The notes below the pieces were generated by a model that saw nothing but the letters and a program-made list of their open reading frames with translations, did not search any database and was not told where the DNA came from. Positions 1-7,834 of a stretch of DNA of 31,461 nucleotides are shown here, in pieces; position 1 is the first letter of the stretch; the number at the start of each line of letters is the position of its first letter. This DNA comes from UKL13-2 sp043793345 (GTDB lineage: Bacteria; Pseudomonadota; Gammaproteobacteria; Burkholderiales; Usitatibacteraceae), in assembly GCA_043793345.1 (NCBI GenBank), contig JAYVXF010000290.1:1-31461 (forward strand), given 5' to 3'. The position numbers and the translations under genes are program-made.

Positions 1-1
1 T

Positions 2-121
2 CCCATCATTGTGGGCATCGACACGTCAAATACGCTACTGCATGAATCATGCGCGCTGCCGCACGCGAAAAAAAGTTACGGTGAAATATGCGGGCTAGCA
101 CTGGCGCGCCTCGCAGGCTAA
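2..121 (+). CDS. Possible 3' end of an unidentified protein (partial)
   Basis: A frame is open from the window edge for 39 codons and stops at a TAA at 119-121. The peptide begins PIIVGIDTSNTLLHES and ends LALARLAG. The last eight codons lie in the left arm of the palindromic repeat at 94-151, so if the gene is real the repeat has supplied its C-terminus and its stop. Codon use in the first 20 codons (ATC, GTG, GGC, ATC, GAC, ACG) fits the neighbourhood. I do not recognise a family. The only support is openness, composition, and the analogy with lpxH and valS, which also run into a copy of this repeat. It would be convergent with rlmD. A chance open frame of this length is quite possible. Confidence 0.3.
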   Translation, partial: PIIVGIDTSNTLLHESCALPHAKKSYGEICGLALARLAG

Positions 122-151
122 AAACGCCTGAAGAAGCGCGCCAATGCTAGC
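94..151. repeat. Family-i palindromic repeat, copy 1 (complete)
   Basis: The left arm starts GCTAGCACTGGCGCGCC and the right arm, read as reverse complement, starts GCTAGCATTGGCGCGC. An inner CAGGC/GCCTG stem closes on an AAAA-containing loop. It lies 10 bp beyond the rlmD stop. It has no long U tract, so it is not a classic intrinsic terminator. Four more copies lie at 7746, 13543, 18915 and 25891. Confidence 0.85.
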
Positions 152-161
152 GTTTGCCTAT

Positions 162-1490
162 TCAATCCCGCTCAAACAATGCAATCGACTCCACATGCGC
201 CGTGTGCGGAAACATATTCACCACGCCGGCCGCTTTCAGCGTGAATCCCTGCGTATGCACCAGCAAGCCCGCGTCGCGCGCGAGCGTGCCGGGGCTGCAG
301 GCGACGTAGACGATGCGTTTTAATTCGGGCCTTACATCGCGCCCCAGTAGATTGCAGACTTCCATCGCGCCATCGCGCGGCGGGTCGATCAGCATTTTTG
401 TCACGGCAGGAATTTTTTTCATCGCCGCTGCCTGATCGGTGTACAGATCGGCGGCAAAAAAATGTGACGCGTGCGACAGGCCATTTCGTGTCGCGTTATC
501 GGTGGCGCGCTGCACCAGAGACTCACTGCCCTCAACACCGACGACGTTCCCTCCCAGTCTGGCAATCGGCAAACTGAAATTACCCAGCCCGCAAAATAAA
601 TCAGCGATCATCTCACCCGCTTGCGGCTGCAGCAAATCCATCGCCCGCTTCACCATCAAGCGATTCACCGCGTGGTTCACCTGCGTGAATTCAGTAGGCC
701 GAAAATTCAATTCAAGATCAAACTCTGGCAGCAAATAAGTGAGCGCCGGCGCGTCGGGCGGATACCACGGCAGCGCCGTGTCCGGCCCCTTGACCTGTAG
801 CCACCACTGGATTTTTTGCGTGTCGGCAAACACCTTCAATTTTGCCTCGTCACCCGCTGTGAGTGGCTCCAGAATGCGCAACACGAGCGCCGTGACGCGC
901 TCCCCCACCGCGACTTCAATCTGTGGAATGCGATCCCGCTTGTCGAGCGTGCTCAATACTTCACGCAGCGGATCGATCATGCGTCCGACACCGCCAGCCA
1001 GTACCTCGCAGGAATGCATGTCAGCCACATAGCTGGATTTTTTTTCACGAAAGCCAACCAGCACGCCGCCTTTTTTGGCCACGTAATTTACCGACAGCCG
1101 CGCCCGATGCCGGTATTGCCATTGCGCCGCGTAGATCGGCGGCAACATGCGTTCAGGGGTGACCTTGCCGATGCGGGCGAGATTGTCTTCGAGCACGCGC
1201 TGTTTGGCCGCAACTTGCAGGCGCGGGTCGGCGTGTTGCAATGCGCAGCCACCGCAGATTTCATAGAAACGACAGCCCGGTGAGATGCGCTCAGGCGAGG
1301 CGCGCAATATTTTTAATAGCGTTGCAGTTTCAAAATTCTTTTTCTTCCGCGACGGCTGGTACTGCACCAACTCATAAGGCAAAGCACCCGCGATGAACAT
1401 CGCTTTGCCATCGACGTGGGCGACGCCGCGACCTTCGTAGTCGAGTGATTCGACTTTAGCGATTAGGTCGGGTTGAACAGGAGAATTCAT
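162..1490 (-). CDS. rlmD: 23S rRNA (uracil-1939-C5)-methyltransferase RlmD
   Basis: S-adenosylmethionine-dependent enzyme that methylates U1939 (E. coli numbering) of 23S rRNA. From the start I chose, the 442-residue protein has an N-terminal TRAM RNA-binding domain (about 5-60), an iron-sulfur cluster set of cysteines (C73, C79, C82 and C161), and a Rossmann-type methyltransferase domain with DLFCGLGNFSLP for SAM binding, LIDPPRDGA, and the catalytic cysteine in VYVACSPGTLA (C398), followed by the terminal HVESIALFER base motif. The frame is open 42 codons further upstream, but that extension (rich in S, R and H) matches nothing in the family; MNSPVQPDLIAKVESLDYEG is the usual beginning. No strong Shine-Dalgarno is seen. 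The gene stands alone; the neighbouring protease gene ends at a terminator upstream of it. Confidence 0.95.
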   Translation of the reverse strand: MNSPVQPDLIAKVESLDYEGRGVAHVDGKAMFIAGALPYELVQYQPSRKKKNFETATLLKILRASPERISPGCRFYEICGGCALQHADPRLQVAAKQRVLEDNLARIGKVTPERMLPPIYAAQWQYRHRARLSVNYVAKKGGVLVGFREKKSSYVADMHSCEVLAGGVGRMIDPLREVLSTLDKRDRIPQIEVAVGERVTALVLRILEPLTAGDEAKLKVFADTQKIQWWLQVKGPDTALPWYPPDAPALTYLLPEFDLELNFRPTEFTQVNHAVNRLMVKRAMDLLQPQAGEMIADLFCGLGNFSLPIARLGGNVVGVEGSESLVQRATDNATRNGLSHASHFFAADLYTDQAAAMKKIPAVTKMLIDPPRDGAMEVCNLLGRDVRPELKRIVYVACSPGTLARDAGLLVHTQGFTLKAAGVVNMFPHTAHVESIALFERD

Positions 1491-1604
1491 TGAAGGAGTT
1501 TGCCAAAGCGGAACGTGATGAATGGACTGACGATTGATGCAGGACGCGGAAGGGAAAGAAAGCGAGCGCGAATTATACGTTGTCACCCGGTGCAACAGCC
1601 ACAA

Positions 1605-1633
1605 GAAAAAGGGCACATGCAGTGCCCTTTTTT
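1605..1633 (-). terminator. Intrinsic terminator of the protease operon (bidirectional shape)
   Basis: An 11-bp perfect stem, AAAAAGGGCAC at 1606-1616 and GTGCCCTTTTT at 1622-1632, closes a 5-nt loop. On the minus strand it is followed by a T-rich run (TTTTTCTT). It sits about 30 bp beyond the stop codon of the secreted protease gene and before rlmD, so it should end that operon. The symmetric A/T flanks would let it work on the plus strand too. Confidence 0.8.
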
Positions 1634-1661
1634 CCGATTCGCTAATTGCAAATTTTTAACG

Positions 1662-4256
1662 CTACGGCTTCTCGCAACTCGGCCGGAACGGATCAAAGGT
1701 TTGCCGTTGAATGTTTTTTGTAACCGAAGCGCCATTCACGTCGTAAATCAGCTTACCGGTATTGCCATCGGCAAACTCGAGCCGCATGTTACCCACCTGC
1801 GTGAGATTGGACGGGCCAATCGGCGTGAAAGGCACCGCATCGAAATTGGGCCCCGTGGTGCGATAAATTGCACCGGCAAAGTTTTGCGTACCGGCAATCC
1901 TGTCACCCCGCGACAAAATCAGCCACATGCCTTTTCCGGCTGCGTCGTAGGTAAACAGCGTCGCGAAAATAATATCGCTCTGGTGGGTAAGATTAATGCC
2001 CCAGCCCGATTCGGCAGGGTTCCACCACAGATCCTGATAGTTGTTGTTCTGGGTGCGATTGGTGCCATTGAAGGTGCAGGTGGGCTGTGTGGCAAAGGTC
2101 TGCTTGATGATGTTTTTAGTGACGGTACGACCGAACGCGGTGTACACCAGCCGACCGGTGTCGGGGCCCGAAAACGTCAGGCGCATGCTGCCGACTTCAG
2201 TAACATTTGGCGCACCGATTGGCGTGAATGGAACCGCGTTAAACGCAGGCCCCGTGGTTTGATATAACAGGCCCAGATAGCTGCCGTCAGGCTGACGCTC
2301 ACCGCGACTCAGGATCAGCCAGATACCTTTGCCAGCGTCGTAGGTGAATAGCGTACCGAAGATGATATTGCCCTGGTGATTCAGGTTCATCCCCCAGCCG
2401 CTCTCGGCGTCACCCGCCCACCAGAGCGAGGTGTAGTTGGTGGTGGCGGTGGTGAATGACGCGGTCACGCTGTAGCCATTGGGCGTGAGGTCGGTCGGGA
2501 TCCACGGCGCAACATTCAGATAATACGTACCCGGCGTCACCGGCCAGGAGATACCGAAATCGTTGGAGCCAACATCGGCGTCGTCACTGGTTGCTTTATC
2601 GGTGGTACTTTCAAGCGTTGCGCCGTTGGCATCCAGCAAGCCGCCGATCAAATCGTAACCGCCGCTCGATTTCGCGTAGATCGTGCCGGTCTGCGTCACG
2701 TCAATACGAAAAGTATCGATGTCACCGACGTAGTTAAGCGTCGCCGTCTTCGGCACGTCGAACGTGAGTCTTGGCGCTGCTGCGGTCGGCTGATTGGGCG
2801 CGTCGTCAACAGGCAATGCGTTGCCGTTAAGGATGGGAGCAACCTGCGGATAGAAATAATCGAAGCGTCCGTAGTTGGCGTTTTCTGTGGTGTCGGTACA
2901 CGACAATCCGCCGGGGCTATTGCGCAGGGTCGAGCTGGACAGCACACCGCGCAATTGCAAACTGCCGTTGTTAAGCGTGAATAATCCAGATCCGGAAGAA
3001 CCGCCCTCAATGATGCCCCGGCTGAACAAAATACCGTACATCGGCTGCTCATACCCCTGCAAGCGAATCAGGCCGGTGGTACTACCGGGAACGGACAGTG
3101 TGCCAATCGCTGCTTTCATCAAATCTCCTTTGGGATGACTTAATGAGACGATCGGTGAATTCACCGCCAGCGCATTGGTATCCCAGCCAGCGAAGACCGT
3201 CCCCGCTGGCGGCGGTGAATTCAAACGCAGCAAAGTCGAATCCACGAACTGATTGGTGAACACCAGTTGCGCGCCGCCGGACAGCGTCACAGCGCCCGCG
3301 TCCACCAATCCACCGCAAGTGGTCGCCGCGTAGAACCAGCGAGTCTCGATGCTTGACGCTTCAGACTGCGTCGAGATGCAGTGATTCGCGGTCAAAAAGA
3401 AATCCTGCTGGCTCGGTGAATTAAGCAGTGTGCCGCTACAAAGAAACCCGCCGCCGCCGCTCATAAATAACATGCGCGCGACCGATTTTCGGCGCTCAGC
3501 GATGGCGCTGCCATTGACCGGGTCGTCGCTAATGGCACACGCCACATCCACCGTACACGCGCCTGCTGTTGCAGTGCTTAGCGCGGGCTCCGCAGGGCCT
3601 TTTGCTGACCACGGTGACGCCTCGAAATGGCCCACGTCCAAAACCTTTAGCGTAAGCCCGTCCACGCGCTGCGTGGTGAACAGCTCGGCGATTTGCGTTT
3701 CGCCATCGGTATACGGCGTCCAGATTTCGCCATTCAATGCCGCGCGCAATGGAACGGCTTCAGCCTCGTCGCCCAACTGGCTGACCACGCGCATTTCGCC
3801 TTGCGTGAGCCCCGGCGGCAGCAGCAGCTTGGCGCGGATGCCCTTGGCCCCGGCAGACGTGATGCGAAAATGCGTGACGTAGCCGCCGCCGACCGATTCC
3901 CATTTCACCGCGCTCGCGTCAGCCCCGCTTGGAAAAACCGAGGCAATCCGTAACGGGGACGAGCCCCGCACCGCAGGCGATTTAATACCAAGAATCGCCG
4001 CCAGTCCCGTCTCTTTCGGTTGCGCATATTTGCTGCTCAGTAAAGCCGTTGCCAATTGCTTCGCACTCGGTGCAATCTCGATAGTGGTCACGGGTGCGCT
4101 AATGGACCTTAACGTGATCCTTTCCTCAGGCACCCCGCTTAACGTCGCGCGACTCGGCATTTCCGCACCGGACGCGACTGCAGCGACTGCGCCAGCTGAA
4201 AAAACTCCGCTCAGGCAAACCGCCACAAAGTGAAACAAAATTGTTTGGATACGCAT
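1662..4256 (-). CDS. Secreted trypsin-like serine protease with PPC domain and two WW-AESGWG repeats
   Basis: Predicted extracellular protease of 864 residues. A signal peptide (about 1-27) is followed by a propeptide-like region to about 230, then a chymotrypsin-fold domain resembling lysyl endopeptidases: His292 in TANHC, Asp339 in FVDSTLLRL and Ser421 in GGSSGSGLF. A bacterial pre-peptidase C-terminal (PPC) beta domain lies at about 493-598. The C-terminus holds two tandem units of about 115 residues, each starting LWW..AESGWG and containing IIF.TLFTYDA, W.ILSRG, TTGP.F.AVPFTPIG and VTKNI..QTF. Such units are common in betaproteobacterial secreted proteins but I know no function for them. 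I chose the ATG at 4256 because GAGG lies 8 nt upstream and a signal peptide follows directly; an upstream in-frame ATG gives 12 more residues. The gene lies 36 bp after the desaturase-family gene, so it is probably co-transcribed. Confidence 0.88.
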   Translation of the reverse strand: MRIQTILFHFVAVCLSGVFSAGAVAAVASGAEMPSRATLSGVPEERITLRSISAPVTTIEIAPSAKQLATALLSSKYAQPKETGLAAILGIKSPAVRGSSPLRIASVFPSGADASAVKWESVGGGYVTHFRITSAGAKGIRAKLLLPPGLTQGEMRVVSQLGDEAEAVPLRAALNGEIWTPYTDGETQIAELFTTQRVDGLTLKVLDVGHFEASPWSAKGPAEPALSTATAGACTVDVACAISDDPVNGSAIAERRKSVARMLFMSGGGGFLCSGTLLNSPSQQDFFLTANHCISTQSEASSIETRWFYAATTCGGLVDAGAVTLSGGAQLVFTNQFVDSTLLRLNSPPPAGTVFAGWDTNALAVNSPIVSLSHPKGDLMKAAIGTLSVPGSTTGLIRLQGYEQPMYGILFSRGIIEGGSSGSGLFTLNNGSLQLRGVLSSSTLRNSPGGLSCTDTTENANYGRFDYFYPQVAPILNGNALPVDDAPNQPTAAAPRLTFDVPKTATLNYVGDIDTFRIDVTQTGTIYAKSSGGYDLIGGLLDANGATLESTTDKATSDDADVGSNDFGISWPVTPGTYYLNVAPWIPTDLTPNGYSVTASFTTATTNYTSLWWAGDAESGWGMNLNHQGNIIFGTLFTYDAGKGIWLILSRGERQPDGSYLGLLYQTTGPAFNAVPFTPIGAPNVTEVGSMRLTFSGPDTGRLVYTAFGRTVTKNIIKQTFATQPTCTFNGTNRTQNNNYQDLWWNPAESGWGINLTHQSDIIFATLFTYDAAGKGMWLILSRGDRIAGTQNFAGAIYRTTGPNFDAVPFTPIGPSNLTQVGNMRLEFADGNTGKLIYDVNGASVTKNIQRQTFDPFRPSCEKP

Positions 4257-4292
4257 TGTCATTTCCTCGATCTCATTCAAAGCTCCCTGCAA

Positions 4293-5258
4293 CTAAAACG
4301 ACTGCGCCAGGCGTTGTAAGCCCAGCCACTGTTGCGCCCAAAATCCGCGACCATATTCTGCCCCGTCAAGCTGATCGCGTACGCCTGTTGACGGGTAACT
4401 ATTTTCAAAATTCGCTGTGCGAAAAATCACATCCCACAGCGGCAACAATACCGCAAAATTGCAGCCTCGCGCCGCGCCTTCGTGCCCCACACCGATGCCG
4501 TGATGGACGCGATGAAACCGCGGACTCACCAACAGATATTCACCGATACGGCCAAACGACATCTTCAGATTCGCGTGTGACAGGCTCTCGACGACGCGGG
4601 TCGCAATCACAATCGTCACAAACTGCGCCGGTGCCACGCCGATCAGCAGCGCGACCATCGCGAATGCACCATCGACAACAAAATCATCGAGCAGGTGGTT
4701 ACGGTCATCCGACCAGAAACTCATCTGCCGCTGCGAATGATGCAGGCTATGCAGCGCCCACCACAGATTGGATCGATGCTGCCCGCGATGCAGCCAATAC
4801 GCAACAAAATCAAGAATGACGAGATAAAAGAAAAACGACAGCCACGGTGAATCGTTCAGGAACGGCAACGCGTCTTCAAGCTTGAAAGGGATGATGTCAT
4901 GCATGCGCAGTGAGCCGTCAATCGCATCCACGATCGGCACCAGCAGCAGGAACATCAGCAGCGGTACGAAGCCCAGGCGATGCAGCATGGTGTAGATCAC
5001 ATCGATCTTCTTTGCACTTGTCGCATTCGCATCAATCTGCACTTCGACCGGTCGCAGTTTTTCCACCGCGCCCAGCACTGCTGCCAACAAGGTAATTTCG
5101 ATCACACCGATCAGAAAAAATTCGGTGCCGTTGAATGCCTGCTCGGCATAGCCGCCCAAGCCCAGCGCATGTACCAGCGGCAACACGCCAGTTTCAAACA
5201 CGTGTCCGTGCAGCGCGGCGAATTGTTCGGTGACGAAATTAATGAACGAGTTGACCAT
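4293..5258 (-). CDS. Fatty acid hydroxylase / sterol desaturase family membrane protein
   Basis: Integral membrane di-iron oxygenase of the fatty acid hydroxylase superfamily, 321 residues. The histidine clusters that ligate the two irons are all present: H157-RGQ-H161, H170-SL-HH174, H228 in SHANLKMSFG, and H249-RV-HH253. Hydrophobic segments lie at about 45-65, 93-112, 138-156 and 195-220. The family hydroxylates or desaturates lipid chains, sterols or carotenoids; the sequence alone does not give the substrate. It lies between the polysaccharide deacetylase gene (51 bp upstream) and the secreted protease gene (36 bp downstream), all on the minus strand. No good ribosome binding site is visible before the ATG at 5258. 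Confidence 0.9.
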   Translation of the reverse strand: MVNSFINFVTEQFAALHGHVFETGVLPLVHALGLGGYAEQAFNGTEFFLIGVIEITLLAAVLGAVEKLRPVEVQIDANATSAKKIDVIYTMLHRLGFVPLLMFLLLVPIVDAIDGSLRMHDIIPFKLEDALPFLNDSPWLSFFFYLVILDFVAYWLHRGQHRSNLWWALHSLHHSQRQMSFWSDDRNHLLDDFVVDGAFAMVALLIGVAPAQFVTIVIATRVVESLSHANLKMSFGRIGEYLLVSPRFHRVHHGIGVGHEGAARGCNFAVLLPLWDVIFRTANFENSYPSTGVRDQLDGAEYGRGFWAQQWLGLQRLAQSF

Positions 5259-5309
5259 TTATAGGGAAATCGGAGACTGAGAAATCCATCCTGCCCGTCG
5301 ATTAAACAT

Positions 5310-6053
5310 CTACTTTTTCCATTGCGGATGTTCGGGAATACGTGCAAAACACAAACCTTTGGCCTTCAATCCGCTGATGAGTTCATCGAAGTGCAAATAA
5401 AGTGGATCTTTCCGTGACCAGATGCCCAGATGCCATAGCAGGATATCGCCATCCCTGATGTTGCTGATTTGCGTTTTAATTAACGCCTCAGACGGAAATT
5501 TGTCGCTCGGCAACTCATCGCCCGAAAAACCCGCTGCAGTCCACGGCACGTGCCGATAGCCGCACGCGGCTGCAAACCGCGTTGCGTTCGGTGTGAGTTT
5601 TCCGCCGGGCGCGCGCCAGATGCCGTCGAAGCCGCGTCCGGTCATCGCCTTAAAAACGGTTTCAGATTTTTTCAATTCCGCACAAACGCCGGCCTCGTCC
5701 AATGTCTCGCCGGACTTTTCTCCCGCTGGCACATAGCTGACTTTGTCGGTGCCAACATCACGCCGAAAAATCCAGTGCCGCCATGTGTGCGAGCCGAACG
5801 CGTGCCCCTCGTCCGCGCGTGCTTTCCAGAACGATGTCCACGAAGGATCGAGCGAGGTGTCGCCGCGTTTGGTCTTTTCATTGGCAAGAAAAAAAGTGGC
5901 TTTGACGCCGTGCTTGCTAAGTACCGCCGCCATTTCCTCGGCAGGCTGCATGTGGCCGGTATCAATCGTGAGATAAACGACGCCTGTGCAAGTCGCTGCC
6001 TCCGCGCTGGCCGCGAGCAACAACATCAGCAAACCAGCAATAAACTTTTTCAT
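5310..6053 (-). CDS. Divergent polysaccharide deacetylase family protein, exported
   Basis: NodB-homology (carbohydrate esterase 4-like) protein of 247 residues with a signal peptide ending ASAEA (about 19). The motifs are LTIDTGHM (D31-T32-G33) in place of the usual TFDDG, the zinc ligands H89-TWR-H93, RAPGG (R147), and ILLWHLG near the C-terminus. The second aspartate of motif 1, normally a metal ligand, is threonine, so either the enzyme binds metal differently or its activity is altered; I recall related betaproteobacterial sequences with the same substitution, so it may be a subfamily trait. The frame is open 47 codons further upstream, inside the propeller gene; MKKFIAGLLMLLL is chosen because it starts a signal peptide. 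It begins 11 bp after the propeller gene stops. Confidence 0.85.
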   Translation of the reverse strand: MKKFIAGLLMLLLAASAEAATCTGVVYLTIDTGHMQPAEEMAAVLSKHGVKATFFLANEKTKRGDTSLDPSWTSFWKARADEGHAFGSHTWRHWIFRRDVGTDKVSYVPAGEKSGETLDEAGVCAELKKSETVFKAMTGRGFDGIWRAPGGKLTPNATRFAAACGYRHVPWTAAGFSGDELPSDKFPSEALIKTQISNIRDGDILLWHLGIWSRKDPLYLHFDELISGLKAKGLCFARIPEHPQWKK

Positions 6054-6064
6054 GTCAGCGCAAA

Positions 6065-7039
6065 TCACTTTCGTGCGGCGTGACTGAAAAAGTAGATGCC
6101 ATGCGGAGACTTGCCGACCGGAATCTGCTTGACAATTTGTTTGCTCGCCATGTCGATGACCGTCACTTTTTTGATCCAGCGCGACGTGACCCACAATTGC
6201 TTGCCGTCTTTGCTCAGTTCCATGCAGTCCGGCCCGCCCGGCACGTTGATGGTGTCGATCACGGCGAGCGTCGATTGATCGATGATGTTGACGGTGTTGG
6301 AGACGCGATTGCTCACCAGCAATCGCCTGCCATCGCCCATAGCCAGAAAATTATGCGCGCCTTTGCCAGTGGTGATTTTCTTCACGGTCTTTTGCGCGCG
6401 CCAGTCGATCACCTGCACGTAATCTTCACCCGTCATGCCGACCAGCGCGTACTTGTCATCCGGCGTTAACCAAACGCCGGCGGGCATTTTACCGACCGGC
6501 ATTTTCCACTTCATCGTTTGCGATTTGAGATCGACGGCTGCAAGCTCGTTGGAATCCTGCAGCGTCACCAGGGCGAGCGAGCTATCGCTGTTAAAGCCGA
6601 CATGGCTGGGCGCTTTCGGCGCAGGCAACCGCTTGACCAAACTGAAATCTGCGCCGTTATAAATGTCAACGCGGTCGAGCCGCAAGCTGACCGAGACGAA
6701 CCATTTTTTATCCGGACTGAAACCGATTTGGTATGGGTCGGAAATATTTGCCAAACGGCGTTTGATCTCACCGCTGACCGGATCGAGAAACACCAGATCA
6801 TTCGAGGTCGCGTTGGCGACGATCAAAAACTTGTCGTCGGCGGTGGCCATCAGATGATGCGGCTCCTTGCCGACCGGGATGCGCTGTGTTTCAACCATCG
6901 TTGCCTTGTCGATCAGGCTGACCGTGCCTTCGCCGGAATTAAGTACCACCACTACCTCGGCGCGCGCCATCGTCGAGAGCGCGCAGACGGTTGCGATGCA
7001 TGCCGCGAAATATTTTGTTTTCAATTGTCCAACGTTCAC
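6065..7039 (-). CDS. Exported YVTN-type beta-propeller repeat protein
   Basis: Periplasmic or secreted protein of 324 residues with a signal peptide ending TMARA (about 27) and about seven repeats of roughly 40 residues, seen as VSLIDKATMVETQRIPVGKE, VVAN-like and VSNRVSNTVNIIDQSTLAVI segments, with the recurring pattern (V/I)xVID....V..I.VG..P.. typical of YVTN/NHL propellers. Propellers of this class usually bind proteins, and some carry cofactors; no CxxCH haem motif is present here. The start is a GTG at 7039; a TTG at 7024 is an alternative that would also leave a signal peptide. It is the first gene of the minus-strand unit propeller, deacetylase, desaturase-family, protease, and is divergent from the Nudix gene. 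Confidence 0.85.
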   Translation of the reverse strand: MNVGQLKTKYFAACIATVCALSTMARAEVVVVLNSGEGTVSLIDKATMVETQRIPVGKEPHHLMATADDKFLIVANATSNDLVFLDPVSGEIKRRLANISDPYQIGFSPDKKWFVSVSLRLDRVDIYNGADFSLVKRLPAPKAPSHVGFNSDSSLALVTLQDSNELAAVDLKSQTMKWKMPVGKMPAGVWLTPDDKYALVGMTGEDYVQVIDWRAQKTVKKITTGKGAHNFLAMGDGRRLLVSNRVSNTVNIIDQSTLAVIDTINVPGGPDCMELSKDGKQLWVTSRWIKKVTVIDMASKQIVKQIPVGKSPHGIYFFSHAARK

Positions 7040-7077
7040 AAATCGCCCTTCAAATCACCACGTTACGCGTCAATTTC

Positions 7078-7164
7078 GAGAGTGAAACAACGCTGCCCAT
7101 GCTACCATGGCAATCATCGATTAACGCTTTCGAACGCTCTGCGGCTGACCGGTTTTTCACTCTC
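7078..7164. promoter_or_regulatory. Divergent intergenic region with a spaced 10-bp inverted repeat
   Basis: GAGAGTGAAA at 7078-7087 and TTTCACTCTC at 7155-7164 are perfect reverse complements 67 bp apart, in the gap between the divergent propeller and Nudix genes. The right half ends 1 bp before the Nudix ATG. A pair of operator half sites is possible, but a chance match is not excluded. Confidence 0.25.
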
Positions 7165-7165
7165 A

Positions 7166-7717
7166 ATGACAATCAAATTCTGCTCTCACTGCGGCTCGGA
7201 AAAAATTGAGCGGCGCATTCCACCGCATGATGATCGGGTGCGCGCGATCTGTGCAGACTGCGAAACCATCCATTACGTCAATCCGAAGATCGTGGTTGGC
7301 AGCATTCCTGTTTGGGGCGAGCAGATTTTGCTGTGTAAGCGCGCCATCGAGCCGCGCCATGGCAAGTGGACACTGCCGGCCGGCTTCATGGAAAACGGCG
7401 AAACACTCGCCGAAGGTGCTGCGCGCGAAACGCTCGAAGAGGCGGGAGCACGCATCACCATTGAGCAGCTATATTGCAGCTACTCGCTGCCCGACATCAG
7501 CCAGGTTTACGTTTTGTTTCTCGCCAAACTCGATGACCTGAATTTTTCCCCCGGCACGGAAAGCCTCGAGGTTAAGCTATTTCTGGAGCACGACATTCCC
7601 TGGGACGAGCTCGCCTTTGTCACGATAAATGAAGCGCTGAAACGCTACTTTGCGGATCGCGTTAAAGGTGTGTTTACGCCGCATTTTGGCGATTTGCGTT
7701 CGCCCCGGCGGAAGTGA
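7166..7717 (+). CDS. Nudix hydrolase with N-terminal zinc ribbon
   Basis: Hydrolase of nucleoside diphosphates linked to another moiety, 183 residues. The N-terminus has a two-CxxC zinc ribbon (FCSHCGSE ... ICADCETIHY) as in the NudC/ADP-ribose pyrophosphatase group. The Nudix box is complete: G-x5-E-x7-RETLEEAG (GFMENGETLAEGAARETLEE), with the metal-binding glutamates intact. The substrate could be NADH, ADP-ribose or FAD; the sequence does not decide. I chose the ATG at 7166 because the zinc ribbon begins at residue 5; the frame is open much further upstream, but that part is antisense to the propeller gene. No clear Shine-Dalgarno. It converges with cysS. Confidence 0.9.
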   Translation: MTIKFCSHCGSEKIERRIPPHDDRVRAICADCETIHYVNPKIVVGSIPVWGEQILLCKRAIEPRHGKWTLPAGFMENGETLAEGAARETLEEAGARITIEQLYCSYSLPDISQVYVLFLAKLDDLNFSPGTESLEVKLFLEHDIPWDELAFVTINEALKRYFADRVKGVFTPHFGDLRSPRRK

Positions 7718-7745
7718 AATACGTAGCGATGCCAATCTATAAACA

Positions 7746-7772
7746 CTAGCACTGGCGCGCCTTCACAGCCTG
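7746..7772. repeat. Family-i palindromic repeat, copy 2 (left half only)
   Basis: The stretch starts CTAGCACTGGCGCGCCTT, matching the left arm of the other copies, but no right arm follows, so this copy is truncated. It lies 28 bp beyond the Nudix stop, between the convergent Nudix and cysS genes. Confidence 0.75.
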
Positions 7773-7834
7773 TTTCTCTCTAACAACCCCGCCAAATGGC
7801 GATCTACACGTTCGCTACCAATGACGACGTCGTC

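Noticed and set aside
1491..1616. N-terminal extension of RlmD by 42 residues
   Set aside because: The frame is open, but the extension has no family resemblance and the TRAM domain starts just after the ATG at 1490. The region also overlaps the terminator at 1605-1633.
6518..7165. Long N-terminal extension of the Nudix protein
   Set aside because: It is open only because it runs antisense to the propeller gene; the zinc ribbon starts at the ATG at 7166.
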